A stretch of DNA of 64,000 nt. Origin: Aquatica leii (lineage: Eukaryota; Arthropoda; Insecta; Coleoptera; Lampyridae). The stretch lies in the NCBI GenBank assembly GCA_035610365.1, contig CM069433.1:176034882-176098881 (forward strand), in the 5' to 3' direction. The notes below the pieces were generated by a model. That model saw only the letters and a program-made list of their open reading frames with translations, searched no databases and was not told where the DNA came from. Positions 12,276-23,200 of the stretch are shown here, piece after piece (the first letter of the stretch is position 1; each line of letters opens with the position of its first letter). The position numbers were made by a program, and so were the translations under genes.

Positions 12276-13010
12276 AAACTTATGTAAGTGACAATTGTTT
12301 CGATCTTTAAATATTTAAGATCATCTTCAGACTAGAATAAATTAATTAACAAGAACTTACCAAAAACACATGTGCGCACTAATTACCAAACAATAAGAAC
12401 ATAATTAAATTGAAATATTGACTGTTTTAAATTGAAGTAATTAATAAAGAGCAATTAACATGTTGACTGTTGGGTTGATATTGTTACTATAAATTTGAAA
12501 TTTGAAATTTTTAAAAATTAACGATTGTCATTGAGCGAACTACATTTGGTAATAAAGTAAGATGGCGTTAGATCAAAGTACAAAATGATAACCGGTAACT
12601 AAGATTACTAAACAACAAACAAGATTAATTGTCAAAACGCAAGGGCAGTTCATATTTTAGTTAAAATTAATTTGGTCATTAATTAATAAACTCTTATCAA
12701 ACTGACTGATATAACACATTTATTTTGGTCAAATTGGTAGTTGTTGGTAATTATATGTGAATTTAATGTTGTGCAAAAATGGATCTATTAGGTTTTTTTA
12801 AATTCAAAACATGTTTTTTTAAACGCGTGTTTAAAGACTTTTTGGAGTGGTCCATATAAGATTTATTACATGAGCAAATAAATCGATAAACTACATTCCT
12901 CGAAGATAATTAAATCGATCAGTTTTAAGAGAAAAGATGATGTTAAAATTGAGAAAGCTAGTAAAAGATAAGTTGACATTTGGAATTAAAAAAAAAAAAT
13001 TAAAAAATCG
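12276..13010 (-). mobile_element. Penelope-like element 3' end, left (inverted) arm
   Basis: Reverse complement of the PLE 3' region found at about 13960-14640 and 15932-16005. Its outer end (12298-12330) reads on the minus strand as CTGAAGATGATC, a stem-loop, then GATCGAAAC, a hammerhead-like arrangement near PLE ends. No coding frame survives in this arm. Confidence 0.7.
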
Positions 13011-13059
13011 TTCTTGAAAGCAATATGAAAAATATTGTGTAATTCATTATTAAAATCTG

Positions 13060-13285
13060 AGTTGTTTAAAGGATTATAAGCGGCATTCCGCTTAGACCGC
13101 GTCGTAGTTAAACACCAAGACTTTTTAAGCTAGTTCCTAGTCTCTCCTTGAGAGTCAAAACAAGAAGTAGAACTTTTTTTTCCGTATTGTCGTTTGTAAA
13201 CCCAAACTGACGTTTTGCAAGACATTGCAGCTTGCATCTTCAGAGCATCATCAATATCAATTATTATCATTCGACGTCCAAAATC
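13060..13285 (-). mobile_element. Second, different PLE end fragment (minus strand) between the arms
   Basis: On the minus strand this reads GATGCTCTGAAGATGC, a short stem and then AAAACGTCAGTTTGGG, closely resembling the hammerhead-like 3' region of Penelope-like elements. It is unlike the flanking arms, so it is probably a separate truncated copy. It lies just upstream of the RT relic at 13290. No protein is recognisable. Confidence 0.45.
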
Positions 13286-13289
13286 TTTT

Positions 13290-14110
13290 TCCATTAGTTT
13301 AACCTTCTGAAACCATCAATTTAGTTGAAAATCTACTTACAACTTTAACTCTTCCAGATAGTGTTATAGTTAATATTATTTCTTTGTTAAAGTTCAGCAT
13401 AAACAACACCTTTTTCAAATTTAACAATAAAATTTACTTACAAAAAGAAGGATTTGCTATGAGATCTCCTTTAAGCTCCTTTTTAGCTAAATTATTCATG
13501 GACAACTTAGAAAAACACCACATCAAACAATTTTTATAAATCACAGTATTTTCTGGAGACGTTATGTCTATGATATTTTTTGCATTTTCAATGAATCTGA
13601 CTTGTTGCTTGATTAGCTTTCTCCTTTTTTTCAACAACATTCATAATAGAAATTTATTCAGTGTTGAAAAATCATCTGACAACTCAATCCCTTTCTTAGA
13701 TTTAAAAATTGGTTTATTCAATAACAATTTAAATTTACAAATTTATCGAAAACCAATGATTACAGTCAATTCTATCAATTTTCATTCTGCCACCCTTCAT
13801 TCAATTTCTTTTTTAATAGACTCTTTAACACTTCTTTAAGCAACTCAGATGTTTTGCAGAACGATTTTCTTTATCACCTGATCAATAATTTATACAACAA
13901 ATTAAAGTTTAAGCACATTACTTCTCAGACAAGATTTCAATTTCAAAATATTTTCAATTTTAAATTAAAAAATCCCAGATGTCAAGTTATCTTTTACTAG
14001 CCTTCCTAATTTAAACAGCATCTTCTCTCTTAAACTTGATCCACTTAATTATCTTTAGAGAAATGAATTTATCTACTTATTTGCTCGTGTTTCGGATTTA
14101 AAAAACCTAA
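13290..14110 (+). pseudogene. Penelope-like element reverse transcriptase, C-terminal part
   Basis: RT of a Penelope-like element. Reading forward there is FNNKIYLQKEG with MRSPLSSFLAKLFMDNLE (motif B region, 13410-13530), then an FWRRYV.D block at about 13553-13580 where the second residue pair of the catalytic motif reads YVYD instead of YVDD. Next comes FSVEKSSDNSIPFLDLKI and LQIYRKPM (13650-13760), the thumb block very characteristic of PLE RTs. The frame drifts after 13839. No GIY-YIG domain is visible downstream; the 3' region leads into the arm sequence. The mutated catalytic aspartate, a stop near 13540 and frameshifts make it dead. It is a different family from the GIY-YIG palindrome at 16266-17812. 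Confidence 0.8.
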
Positions 14111-14644
14111 TAGATCCAATTTCCATAACATTAGATCCACTTTTGCAGAACATACAATTACCAACAACCACCAATTTGAACAAATTAAACTACTCAATTC
14201 GATTCATTCGTCACAATCTTTAGAGTGTCTTGAAATGTATAACACATTTCAGTCAGTTTGATGAGAGTTTATTATTCAATGACCAAATTAATTTTAACTT
14301 GCAATTAAAATATGAGCCGCCCTTGTGTTTTGACAATTAATCTTGTCTCTGTTAGTTCTTTAGTAATCTTAGTTACCGACTATCATTTTGTACTTTGATC
14401 TAACGTCATCTTACTTCATTACCGGACTACATGGTCTATGACGATTGTTAATTTTTAAAAAAATTCATATTTCAAACTTATAGTTGCAATATCAACCCAA
14501 CAGAAAAAAGGTTAACTGCTCTTTATTAATTACTTTAATTTAAAGCAGTCAAAATTTTAATTTATTAATGTTATTATTGTTTGTTAATTTGTGCACACAT
14601 ATGTTTTTGGTAAGTTCTTGTTAATTAATTGTATATCACTCTCT
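13960..14644 (+). mobile_element. Penelope-like element 3' end, right arm (inner part)
   Basis: Inverted-repeat partner of 12340-13010. It continues after the TIR element at 15932-16005, where the hammerhead-like word CTGAAGATGATC...GATC(A)AAAC recurs at 15953-15986 with the first base of GAAA changed. No gene is seen in it. Confidence 0.7.
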
Positions 14645-15931
14645 TACCCAGTAAACACGGATTGAAACTGTTACAGTCACAAAATTAAAACACTTGCTTC
14701 ATTACGTTGTTTCGTGTTAGTTCTATTTTCATATTATTTACATATAACTGACAGTGAATAAATTGAAAGAACTCCGATTTTTCACAATCAGTGTTAAACC
14801 GTTTCAGTACTTGCAATTTTTTCCCATAATCAGCAACCGTCTAAAAATTGATTTATTAAAACCGAATATTTTTTGAATAACTAGAATTGTTTGAAGATCG
14901 ATTAAATAAGATTGAATTATTTTCAAAACAGTGGAATCATTTTAGTAAAAACAAATACTTTGTGATTAGTCAGCATTAGTTGTTACTATACTTTTGATTA
15001 CTGTCGTCAACGCTTGCGCTGCAAATTTATATCTTTTCACTTGTTCGGTTGTAGTTTGATAAGTGATGCTGTGTGTAGAATTACGAAATGGAACAATAAA
15101 CGGTAAGTCAAAACATTTTATTATAATCCATAAATGTAATCGATATTATTATCATTTCTGTTCTTTATGTATCATGTTTTAATTTGTATAAAAAATGTAA
15201 ATTAACACACATGATTGCGTTAAGATAAATTATTGCGTAAATCTGATGATACTTTAGGATTTATAATTACAGTTCAATTCTTCAAGTTTTCTATACGATT
15301 ATGTACAGCTAAAGGTATTCACAGTGTTTTTATAACTTTCTTATAATTGCTAAAGTGATATTTATATTAAGTTTGTGTTGTTTTTGATTAAAAAAATGTA
15401 ATTAATTTTGTGTAACTCTATGATTATGTATGTATATAAATGAAATATTTATTTCTATGTTACAGATGCGGTTAAAAGTTGCTACCTAACAGTAACTGAT
15501 GCAGTTTTTGAAGCTTCCGTGAAAAGACCACATCAAATAAAGTTGCAATGTGTAAAAAACTTAATGTGATATTGTATTTAAAAATATTTATTGTGCAATA
15601 AAATTTGAAACGTGCATTCGAAAATGTATTATTATATTATTGAAAGAATTGTTTTAGTTTATTATTGAAACAAGAGAATCATATATTTATTGATCATTTA
15701 GTATCAGTTTAAGAACGAAGCTTTTAAAACGTAAACCGAATGCAACATTTAGTTTGCAACAGATTTGAATTTAAAATACCGAAACTATACTGATTCAAAT
15801 AAGTGAAACAGCGATGGACTTATAGCTATTTTATTGCAGTTAGGTTTCTTTTATGTTTGAAACAAGAGTGAATCATATTTTTTTGTTTTGAAACTGTTAC
15901 TAAACATTATCAATTTTGTGTTTACTGGGTA
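14645..15931 (+). mobile_element. Non-autonomous DNA transposon with 14-bp terminal inverted repeats
   Basis: TACCCAGTAAACAC at 14645-14658 is exactly inverted at 15918-15931. The unit interrupts the right PLE arm: the arm sequence resumes on its far side. Flanks are TCT/TCT if the full 14 bp is the terminus, or TA/TA if the terminus is CCCAGTAAACAC. Subterminal TTGAAACTGTTAC occurs near both ends in the same orientation (about 14663 and 15890). No transposase is visible, so mobilisation in trans is inferred. Superfamily not recognised. Confidence 0.65.
15066..15569 (+). CDS. Putative two-exon mini-gene (46 codons) inside the TIR element
   Basis: An ATG at 15066 opens 12 codons plus one base, ending at a consensus donor (G/GTAAGT, intron 15103-15465). 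The intron has a pyrimidine-rich TTTCTATGTTACAG acceptor. Splicing joins in frame to a second exon 15466-15569 that ends in TGA at 15567-15569, for 46 codons in total, starting MLCVELRNGT and ending KLQCVKNLM. AATAAA follows 28 bases later at 15597. I do not recognise the product; there is no membrane segment or known motif. Possibilities are a captured host exon pair, the residue of a transposase transcript, or chance. The match of frame across a strong donor and acceptor plus a polyadenylation signal is suggestive, not proof. Confidence 0.3.
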
Positions 15932-16569
15932 TCTTAGTAAATTCATTCTAGTCTGAAGATGATCTTAAATATTTAAAGATCAAAACAATTGTCACTTTAA
16001 TAAGTTTAAAAGTTTGAAATTACATTAAATTAGGATTTTGAAAATTAAAAATGTTTAAAACAATTAATTAATTTTCTTATTTTTGTTATTGATACAAAAA
16101 TGTATGTACGTTTACAGGTGTTCGTTTATGTCAAAAAATATACGTTTTATGAAATTTGCACCGACATAAAGTGCTTCTTTACTACATGTTTCTAAAATGT
16201 TAAGTTAAAAGCACGTTAATCCTTATAATTTTTGTAATAGCGAAGGCTTCCACGGCCAGAATCTATACTAATATTAGAATGTCTTCCGGGTTTGGACCGT
16301 GTCATAGTTGCAACCGAAGCTGCCAACGTTTCGCCCACTTTCGTAAGGGGCTTCATCAGGGCGTGAGATAAATCGCAAAACTCAAACAAGCAATCGAAAT
16401 CTAACTAAGAACTTCTCAAAAGTTAGGTTATCCACTTGTAAAACAAGCCATAATCTAAACTTTGAAAAGGTAAGAAAGAAAATGATAACTTGAAAAAGCA
16501 AACGAAAATCTAACAAAGAACCACTACCGAGTTAAGTAATCAACTTGTGAACCAAGCCAGATTCTAAAC

Positions 16570-17030
16570 TACGTAGAAGTGACTTAAGAAGAAATAGTCT
16601 CCGTATTTAAAGGAAAGGATCGTCACGGATGGTTAAGCTCGACCCTGATTGGGACGCGTTTTCGATAAATGACTAATGACCGGAAACCAAAGAGGGGATA
16701 GTTCGAAACCATGATCACGATTGAAGTTATTGGGGTGTTTGATGATTTCTATGCTTTCTCGGAATTTTCTGTTAAAAAAGAATGGAGATTTGGCAATTAA
16801 CGAAACCTTATCAAATTCTATCTTGTGATCTGTAGTAAAATGATGATCAGCAAACGCAGACTTGGAAGTATACCTTTTCCTTATACAACGATCATGTTCT
16901 GAAATGCGAGTAATGACGGAACGACCGGTTTCACCAATGTAGACTAAGCCACAAGAACAGGGAATTTGGTATACACCTTGAGATGAAAGTGTAGGAAATT
17001 TGTCTTTGGGAGAAGGAAGAATCTGAGAGA
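16570..17030 (-). pseudogene. PLE GIY-YIG endonuclease domain, left copy (broken)
   Basis: Mirror copy of 17031-17494 on the minus strand. It encodes the same GIY-YIG blocks, but about 17 bp that are present in the right copy (near 17408-17424) are missing here, which shifts the frame before the end of the protein. Other substitutions are scattered. Family role: the endonuclease domain that nicks DNA for PLE insertion. Confidence 0.75.
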
Positions 17031-17494
17031 TCTCTCAGATTCTTCCTTCTCCCAAAGACAAATTTCCTACACTTTCATCTCAAGGTGTATACCAAATTCC
17101 CTGTTCTTGTGGCTTAGTCTACATTGGTGAAACCGGTCGTTCCGTCATTACTCGCATTTCAGAACATGATCGTTGTATAAGGAAAAGGTATACTTCCAAG
17201 TCTGCGGTCGCTGAACATCATTTTACTACAGGTCACAAGATAGATTTTGATAATGTTTCGTTGATTGCCAAATCTCCATTCTTTTTCAACAGGAAATTTC
17301 GAGAAAGCATAGAAATCATCAAACACCCCAATAACTTCAATCGTGATCATGGTTTCGAACTATCCCCTCTTTGGTTCCCGGTTATTAGTCATTTATCAAA
17401 AACACGCCCCCTAGCAACCGTAACCCAATCAGGGTCGAGCTTAATCATCCGTGACGATCCTTTTCCTTTAAATACGGAGACTATTTCTTCTTAA
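17031..17494 (+). pseudogene. PLE GIY-YIG endonuclease domain, right copy (open, 5'-truncated)
   Basis: Uninterrupted frame from the palindrome centre to a stop at 17492-17494, about 150 residues. It starts inside the protein with no methionine. Motifs: G-V-Y at 17084, C-S-C-G, then Y-I-G at 17120 with ETGRSVITRISEH (conserved Arg), and AEHHFTTGHKIDF (17210-17250), the histidine-rich block that follows GIY-YIG in Penelope proteins. The frame ends NTETISS. The RT half is missing, truncated exactly at the inverted junction. Because the domain is open it is younger than the RT relic at 13290. Role by family: first-strand nick and target choice in retrotransposition. It cannot be a complete gene. 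Confidence 0.85.
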
Positions 17495-17718
17495 GTCACT
17501 TCTACGGAGTTTAGAATCTGGCTTGGTTCACAAGTTGATTACCTAACTCGGTAGTGGTTCTTTGTTAGATTTTCGTTTGCTTTTTCAGGTTATCGTTTTC
17601 TTTCTTACTTTTTCATAGTTTAGGTTATGGCTTGTTTTACAAGTGGATAACCTAACTTTTGAGAAGTTCTTAGTTAGATTTCGATTGCTTGTTTGAGTTT
17701 TGCGATTTATCTCACGCC

Positions 17719-17772
17719 CTGATGAAGCCCCTTACGAAAGTGGGCGAAACGTTGGCAGCTTCGGTTGCAACT
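17719..17772 (+). ncRNA. Hammerhead-ribozyme-like motif in the PLE 3' region
   Basis: CTGATGA (17719-17725), a GCCC/GGGC stem closed over an 11-base loop, then GAAAC (17746-17750) and a GTTGGCAGC-TTCG-GTTGCAAC stem with a UUCG loop. This is the order of a hammerhead core, which is known from Penelope-like elements. Against activity: an extra A after CTGATGA, one unpaired base before stem III, and no clear stem I. The mirrored copy lies at about 16307-16359 on the minus strand. Confidence 0.45.
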
Positions 17773-17812
17773 ATGACACGGTCCAAACCCGGAAGACATT
17801 CTAATATTAGTA

Positions 17813-20800
17813 CTTATAATTTTTATTCAATTTGGTAGTCTAATAAAAACAGCAAAATTAAAAATTACTATGATTTTAGATATTTATGAGAGTTCAAAAT
17901 TTATAACTAAATTCTAAGAGTATTTATAGTACGGATTTTGATAGTTTTCAGGGGTAAAGGTTATGGTATACAATTACAAGGTAAGGTTAATAAATTAACA
18001 ATAGCCAATTTAAACTTGAAACTGAAATATTTCAATAATGTATTACACAGCAGTTAACTACAAAACTTTAGCATTAATAAAATACTTTCTTTTTAAGTTA
18101 AACTTTTATCCAAATTTAATTTTTTTTTCAATTAATTTAATTTTGCTAAAGACTACGAGACATTAAATAAAAAAAATACAATTTAAAAAAAAAGTTAAAG
18201 TCATACACGCACGATATTTACACTTTACAAATTTTAAGTATAATTGATACTAATATCATTTCTAGAAAAACTTATTTAATTTAAGCAATTAAAATGTTAC
18301 TATTCTATCAACACTGGATAAATATAGTTTTAAAAAACTGTGTTCTAAAATACCTAATTTTTATGATTAAAATATTTTATTTCTAATATCAATTAAAACA
18401 CGAATTTTAATTTATGTTTTTTAAACACAATTAAAAAATACCTAATGTTTATTATATTAATTAGCAATTTTTTTAATTCAAAGTGCCAACAATTTAGACT
18501 TAAAAATATAAAAACTGTGAATAATTTAGAACACTACACTACGTTTGCTTTATAAATGTTAAGTATCCGTAATTATTAGTTACAAAATTAAACAGAAATT
18601 TAAATATTTCTAGTTAACACTAGAATAAAAACATTTTATTAGCTCTCAGTGAAATATTTTGTATACCATAGAAAAATCGTTATACACCTTTAGTTTAGCA
18701 ATACATAAACTTATTGTTAAAAAACACTAAATCCGCAAATTTATAATTATTTTTAAATTAAAAGTAGGTATGTTAAGCCGTCAAATGTTGCTAGGTAAAC
18801 TACTAATCCCATAAGTTGCGTTTGCCTTTAAAACCATGTCAAGATTAGAGCGATTTCGGATTAAAAATTTTAGGTAATCCATAACTCAAAAGTTTGGACG
18901 TTTAATGAAATCTAAAACACACAACAATTTTTTACTTGAAGTAAAAAAAGTAATAATGTTTTGCTTGAGTAATAAACATTGATATTTGTACGAAGATGTA
19001 ATTAATTTAAAGTTTGCGTTTTTTTTTATTTTTTTGCAAAATCATAACAAAACCAATTTACCATTTGTGTGATAATTCTTTGCTAAATAAAAAAATTTCT
19101 AAAAAAATTCTATGAAGTTACTTCAATCTTTGTATAAATATATCTAAAGCATTTTACACGACAATAGAAAACGTAGCAAATTTTTTGACTAGTTTGACTA
19201 TTACGAGTCTAATAATGTTGTTACTATTAATAAAAACAAAAACACAAGAAATACTAATAATTGATTAATTTAAGGATTTTACTACAAAAATAAAAATGAT
19301 AAGTTTATGAAGTTGCTGCCAAATACCATCTCTTAAAATAATATATTGAAAAATTTATACCAATAAAAAGTAGCTATCAAAAAATGTTTGTATACCAAGT
19401 TATATTGGTATTATATTATTATATTATATTGGTTTCAAAACGTTGAGGGCAAAAATTGCAAAGAAACACAATACATTTTTATTTATACAACCTATCAATT
19501 CAATAAATAATAATTATCCAAAAGTATAACAGTTACATATATTTTGTTATGGTCAAAAACGCAATCATATAAACTAGTATTTAAAATTAGAAACATTGAA
19601 AAACAATAATTCATAAACACCGTAACATAATTTAAAGAATTAAATTACTCTATTAATTGTTTCGTGTAGAAGTAATTGAGGTTTGAATTAATCTATATTC
19701 TTGCATTTAAATACCAAACTTTATTAAAAAAATTTGTTTATTAACAATAAGTAAAACCAGATGCTGTAAAATTTAGATTCTTTATTTAGTTTTATTTTAG
19801 TTTTAATTCATTGAAATTTTCTGTAAGAATAATTCTATTTATTTATTGTACACTTTGTGAAAAAGAAGCGAAGTTGCTAACTGCATACATAATGCTTACT
19901 TGAAGAAGTTTTGTTTTAGTTGTTTCAGTTTGTTTAGGTAACTTTGTATTAAATTGTGAAAAACTATATAAGTATAGTATTAGACACTGCAGCTTTGATA
20001 CATAAGTTTCTTACTTTAGTATTCTGTACTACATACATAGTTTAAATAAATGCAATTTTGCATTGTATTTTTCTTATTTTACAGGTAAAACAAAAGTGTT
20101 AGTAACTGATTATAAGTAATTAAGTTTAATAAGACACTTTGACTTAAATTTTGTTATACTTTAAAAATGGTACTGCATAGTAATTAATTAATTAATTCTT
20201 TTAAGCATTTGCATTAAATCTATTTAATTAATTTTCAATTGTCCAATAAAAATTAAATTCAATTTTAAAAATTTTTTAAATTATTTTTATTTGCACGAAT
20301 AATTATTTTATATTGTTTTAATCTCTTTAAATTTATTATTAATGGCAATGTTATATACAAACTAAATAATCGTTTTGTTTATGTGGTAATTTAATAGTTT
20401 GTAGTTTATTAAAGGTACAGAAATATATGTTTTTAATTTATTTTTTTATGTCTTAATTTAAGGGTAAATCCTGAAAACAGGACTATGTTTCAGTAAAATA
20501 AGGCTTACTACTATAGTGTTTTGTCAAAAGAAAAATTTAAAATAAATTATTATTTTTTTGAAAATAATGAAAGCAATAGCATTTTGAAATTTGGGGCAAT
20601 GTTATTAATACGAGTAGGGTTACTTTGACCCAAATGATATTTTGCCTGCTTATAGTATTATAAACGTTACTAGGCTAAAGACGAAAATAGACTAGGTATA
20701 AAAGTGCATAAAATACAAGTTATAACAGGCATCGTAGTAAGTCAGGCCTATGTATACAGGTTTATACAGGAACGCAATAAAACATATATCTGCACCAAAT

Positions 20801-21321
20801 ACTTTATAGTAGAAACTATAAAAGAGTCGTGCTAATTACTAACAATTTAGTTCAGTGTTATGCGTGGTATGAAGTGCATACAACAAGTTTTCTTAGTCTT
20901 GCACAAAAAAGTATAATTGTTTGTATTGTTACGCAGATAGCGTACGTTCGTTACGTAAAAATATTTGAATAAAATTGATATCTCTTACTTATGCACCCTA
21001 AAGGTTATAGTTTACGATTTTATATTTTTGTTTATTTTCTTTACTTGCGTGAATAACCTTATCCGTGAATGTTTGGAAGTGCTCTATATTTCTATATTAT
21101 TATATTTTGTTGTTAAATAATTTTTGAATTATTAATTTTTTCTTGAAAGATTAATTGGTACACAATGAGTATCTACACAATATGTGACATTTGTATGAAA
21201 TTTTATCCTTAAATGTAATAATTAATTCAAGAGAGCGTTACATTGCAGTACTTTATTTCAAAAATTAATATAATTAACAGTGGTTTGTTGCAAATTAGGC
21301 TCCTTTTTTGTAGATAATAGT
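17813..21321. other. AT-rich intergenic DNA, no gene recognised
   Basis: About 3.5 kb with no credible frame. Seen: a TATATTGG/TATTA-rich simple patch near 19400-19432 and a TATAAAAG at 20817-20824 followed 34 bases on by a TTCAGT initiator-like word. Nothing downstream supports a gene. Confidence 0.55.
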
Positions 21322-23200
21322 ATGAGTGAACCGAAGAAAAAATGCATATTATATAGTGTTGAATATATAAAATAGGGCTATATTCTGTTACCAGAAAATA
21401 GTACTTTACTTATATGTCGTCTTTGTAATAAAAAAATTTGACACTATTTAATAAAACCTTCTAAACTTAAGGAATATTTAATAAAAATCCATAGTGACAA
21501 AAAAGATAAGGATTTAACGATTTTTCAAACGGTCGAAAAAAATATTTTGTTTATTGTTAGCTGATGGTTTATTTAGTTTGCCCATATCAGCTACTGTTTG
21601 TTTGTGGACTTCATAAAAAAACAAACCATCTTGGATTATAAAAAATTTATTGATCTTGTACACAAAAACGCGACATAGCTACCGTTAACTTTCGAAGTTA
21701 AGCAACAGCCCTTTCTGCAGATTTTGCGTCTTCGATATGAAGCGCAATACACCGCTTACATAGGCGTAGAATCTTTAGGTTTAAATAAAAACGTGTAAGT
21801 TTTGACATATTTGACAACACCGATATTGCAAGAAGATAGATGACGATGAACTGCGTGCTTCTTATGACATTTCTTTAATGATTGTAAAGTCCAAAAATCC
21901 ACTATTGGCGAAAAACTTATTTTACTAGCTGTAAGTGAAGTAATGCGCACCGTGTTGCACAATCCAGCTTTCCAATTTATAAAAAGAATTCGATTAAGTA
22001 ATAATACTATAAGAGGAAGGATTGACGCAATGACTTAGTGTGTAAAAATCTCTTTATGTGACTACTTAAAAACATTTAAATTCTTTATACAGGTTGACGA
22101 ATCAACATTACCAGAAAACAAAACTTCACCTATGTGAGATTTGTAAAAGAAGAAAAATTTTCCCAAGAATTGTTATTTGGTAAATATTTAGAAACCGATA
22201 CGAAAGGTGAAACGTTATTTACTGAATTAAAAAGATTTTTTGACTAATACCTTTGACTAATACCATCTCCGAGAATAGTAGGACAACACCGAGGCTTTCT
22301 GGCACACTTAAAATAAGCTATGCGGATTGTATTATTCGTACATTGTGTCATTTATCTACTACATTTGATCGCAAAAAACCTTAGTGAACATTTCCATAAA
22401 TTACAACATTATGTCATTAGAACAGTTCATAAAATCAAAAGGAATGCCTTAAATGAGAGATTATTTGCTCACCTTTGCTTACAAAATGATGACTATAATC
22501 AATTACTACTAACACAAAAGTGCTTTAGTTATATAAAATTGCATGTTTGGATCGCTTTTTTTACTCTTTGATTCAGTGTTGAAATTCCTCTAGAGTAAAG
22601 ATGTACGGCACAATTGAATTATCTCAAAAATAACATTGCTTATATGACTGATTTATTTGTCAAATTTAAGGAGACTAAGCTAAAACTACAAGGTGACACA
22701 TTAAGTTTAATCAAAGCTAAAATTTAACATTTGCGTTTGTTGCAAAGCTTTTGCTGTACAAATATTCTCAGTTTTCAAATTTTGGATATTCGCGACTGCG
22801 TGTTGAACCCTTTTGCAAGTAGTCAAAATCAGAGCACAAATACAGATGAATACATACTAATACAGGAGCAACTTATTGAATTATGGTTACAAAAACAGAT
22901 CCCAATTTTATATCCAGCATTATTGGTTATTGTACAGAAGCTGTTGATTGCTTTTCCGTCTTTCTATTTCGTAAAACGTTGATTCAGTGCCGTTATGAGT
23001 CTCGTCACAAAAAAAAAGAAACCGACTAGAAATTACTACCCGCGGGAATTTGCGGTTGCTACTCACGGACATAAATACACTCATAACATCTCATCAAATC
23101 CATCCAAGTCATTAAATTTGTTTTGTATTTTAAATCAAAAGTTCATTGTTTCAAAATATGTAAATAGCATTGTTTATACGTTGTGATTTTGGGCCACAGT
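21322..23200 (+). pseudogene. hAT-family transposase relic (ZBED5-like)
   Basis: Starts at ATG 21322 (MSEPKKKC). A BED-type zinc finger region follows with CRLCNKKI and KPSKLKEYLIKIHSDKKDKDL (about 21410-21520), where the first C-x2-C and the H-x4-H spacing are recognisable. Then come TIGEKLILLAVSEVMRTVL (about 21900-21955), LSNNTIRGRIDAM (about 21990-22030), a FFIQVDEST block with the first catalytic Asp (about 22080-22110) and YVRFVKEEKFSQELLFGK. 22320-22560 encodes a KIKRNALNERLFAHLC block, and 22620-22730 a helical LKLQGDTLSLIKAKI block. All are landmarks of ZBED5-like hAT transposases. There are at least half a dozen stops and frameshifts. No terminal inverted repeats or 8-bp duplication were identified. 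Confidence 0.8.

Larger units (their letters stand above)
5964..16041. mobile_element. Composite: inverted (palindromic) Penelope-like element ends, split by a gypsy element and a TIR element
   Basis: The DNA at 12276-13010 is the reverse complement of about 13960-14640 plus 15932-16005, and the 40 bp left of the gypsy insertion (5964-6003) matches the reverse complement of about 16005-16041. The pair therefore forms one large inverted repeat whose left arm was later cut by gypsy element D1 (6004-12275) and whose right arm was cut by a TIR element (14645-15931). The unique centre carries PLE reverse transcriptase. Adjacent inverted, truncated copies are a known habit of Penelope-like elements. 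Arms are clearly diverged (several mismatches per 50 bp by eye), so the structure is old. Confidence 0.75.
16266..17812. mobile_element. Palindromic Penelope-like element: two inverted GIY-YIG 3' ends
   Basis: Almost the whole interval is one inverted repeat. Left arm 16266-17030 (765 bp) and right arm 17031-17812 (782 bp) meet with no spacer at the palindrome GAGAGATCTCTC. Outer ends read TACTAATATTAGAATG and its complement. By eye the arms differ at roughly one base in twenty. The length difference is explained by a 17-bp deletion in the left copy near 16655. Each arm is the 3' end of a PLE: GIY-YIG coding end plus 3' untranslated part. Confidence 0.9.

Noticed and set aside
17159..17350. 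Minus frame of 63 codons in the PLE palindrome
   Set aside because: Antisense shadow of the GIY-YIG frame.
20817..20862. TATAAAAG followed by TTCAGT and an ATG with a signal-peptide-like start
   Set aside because: TATA-to-initiator spacing is too long, the ATG lies 6 bases from the supposed start site, and the frame stops after 18 codons.
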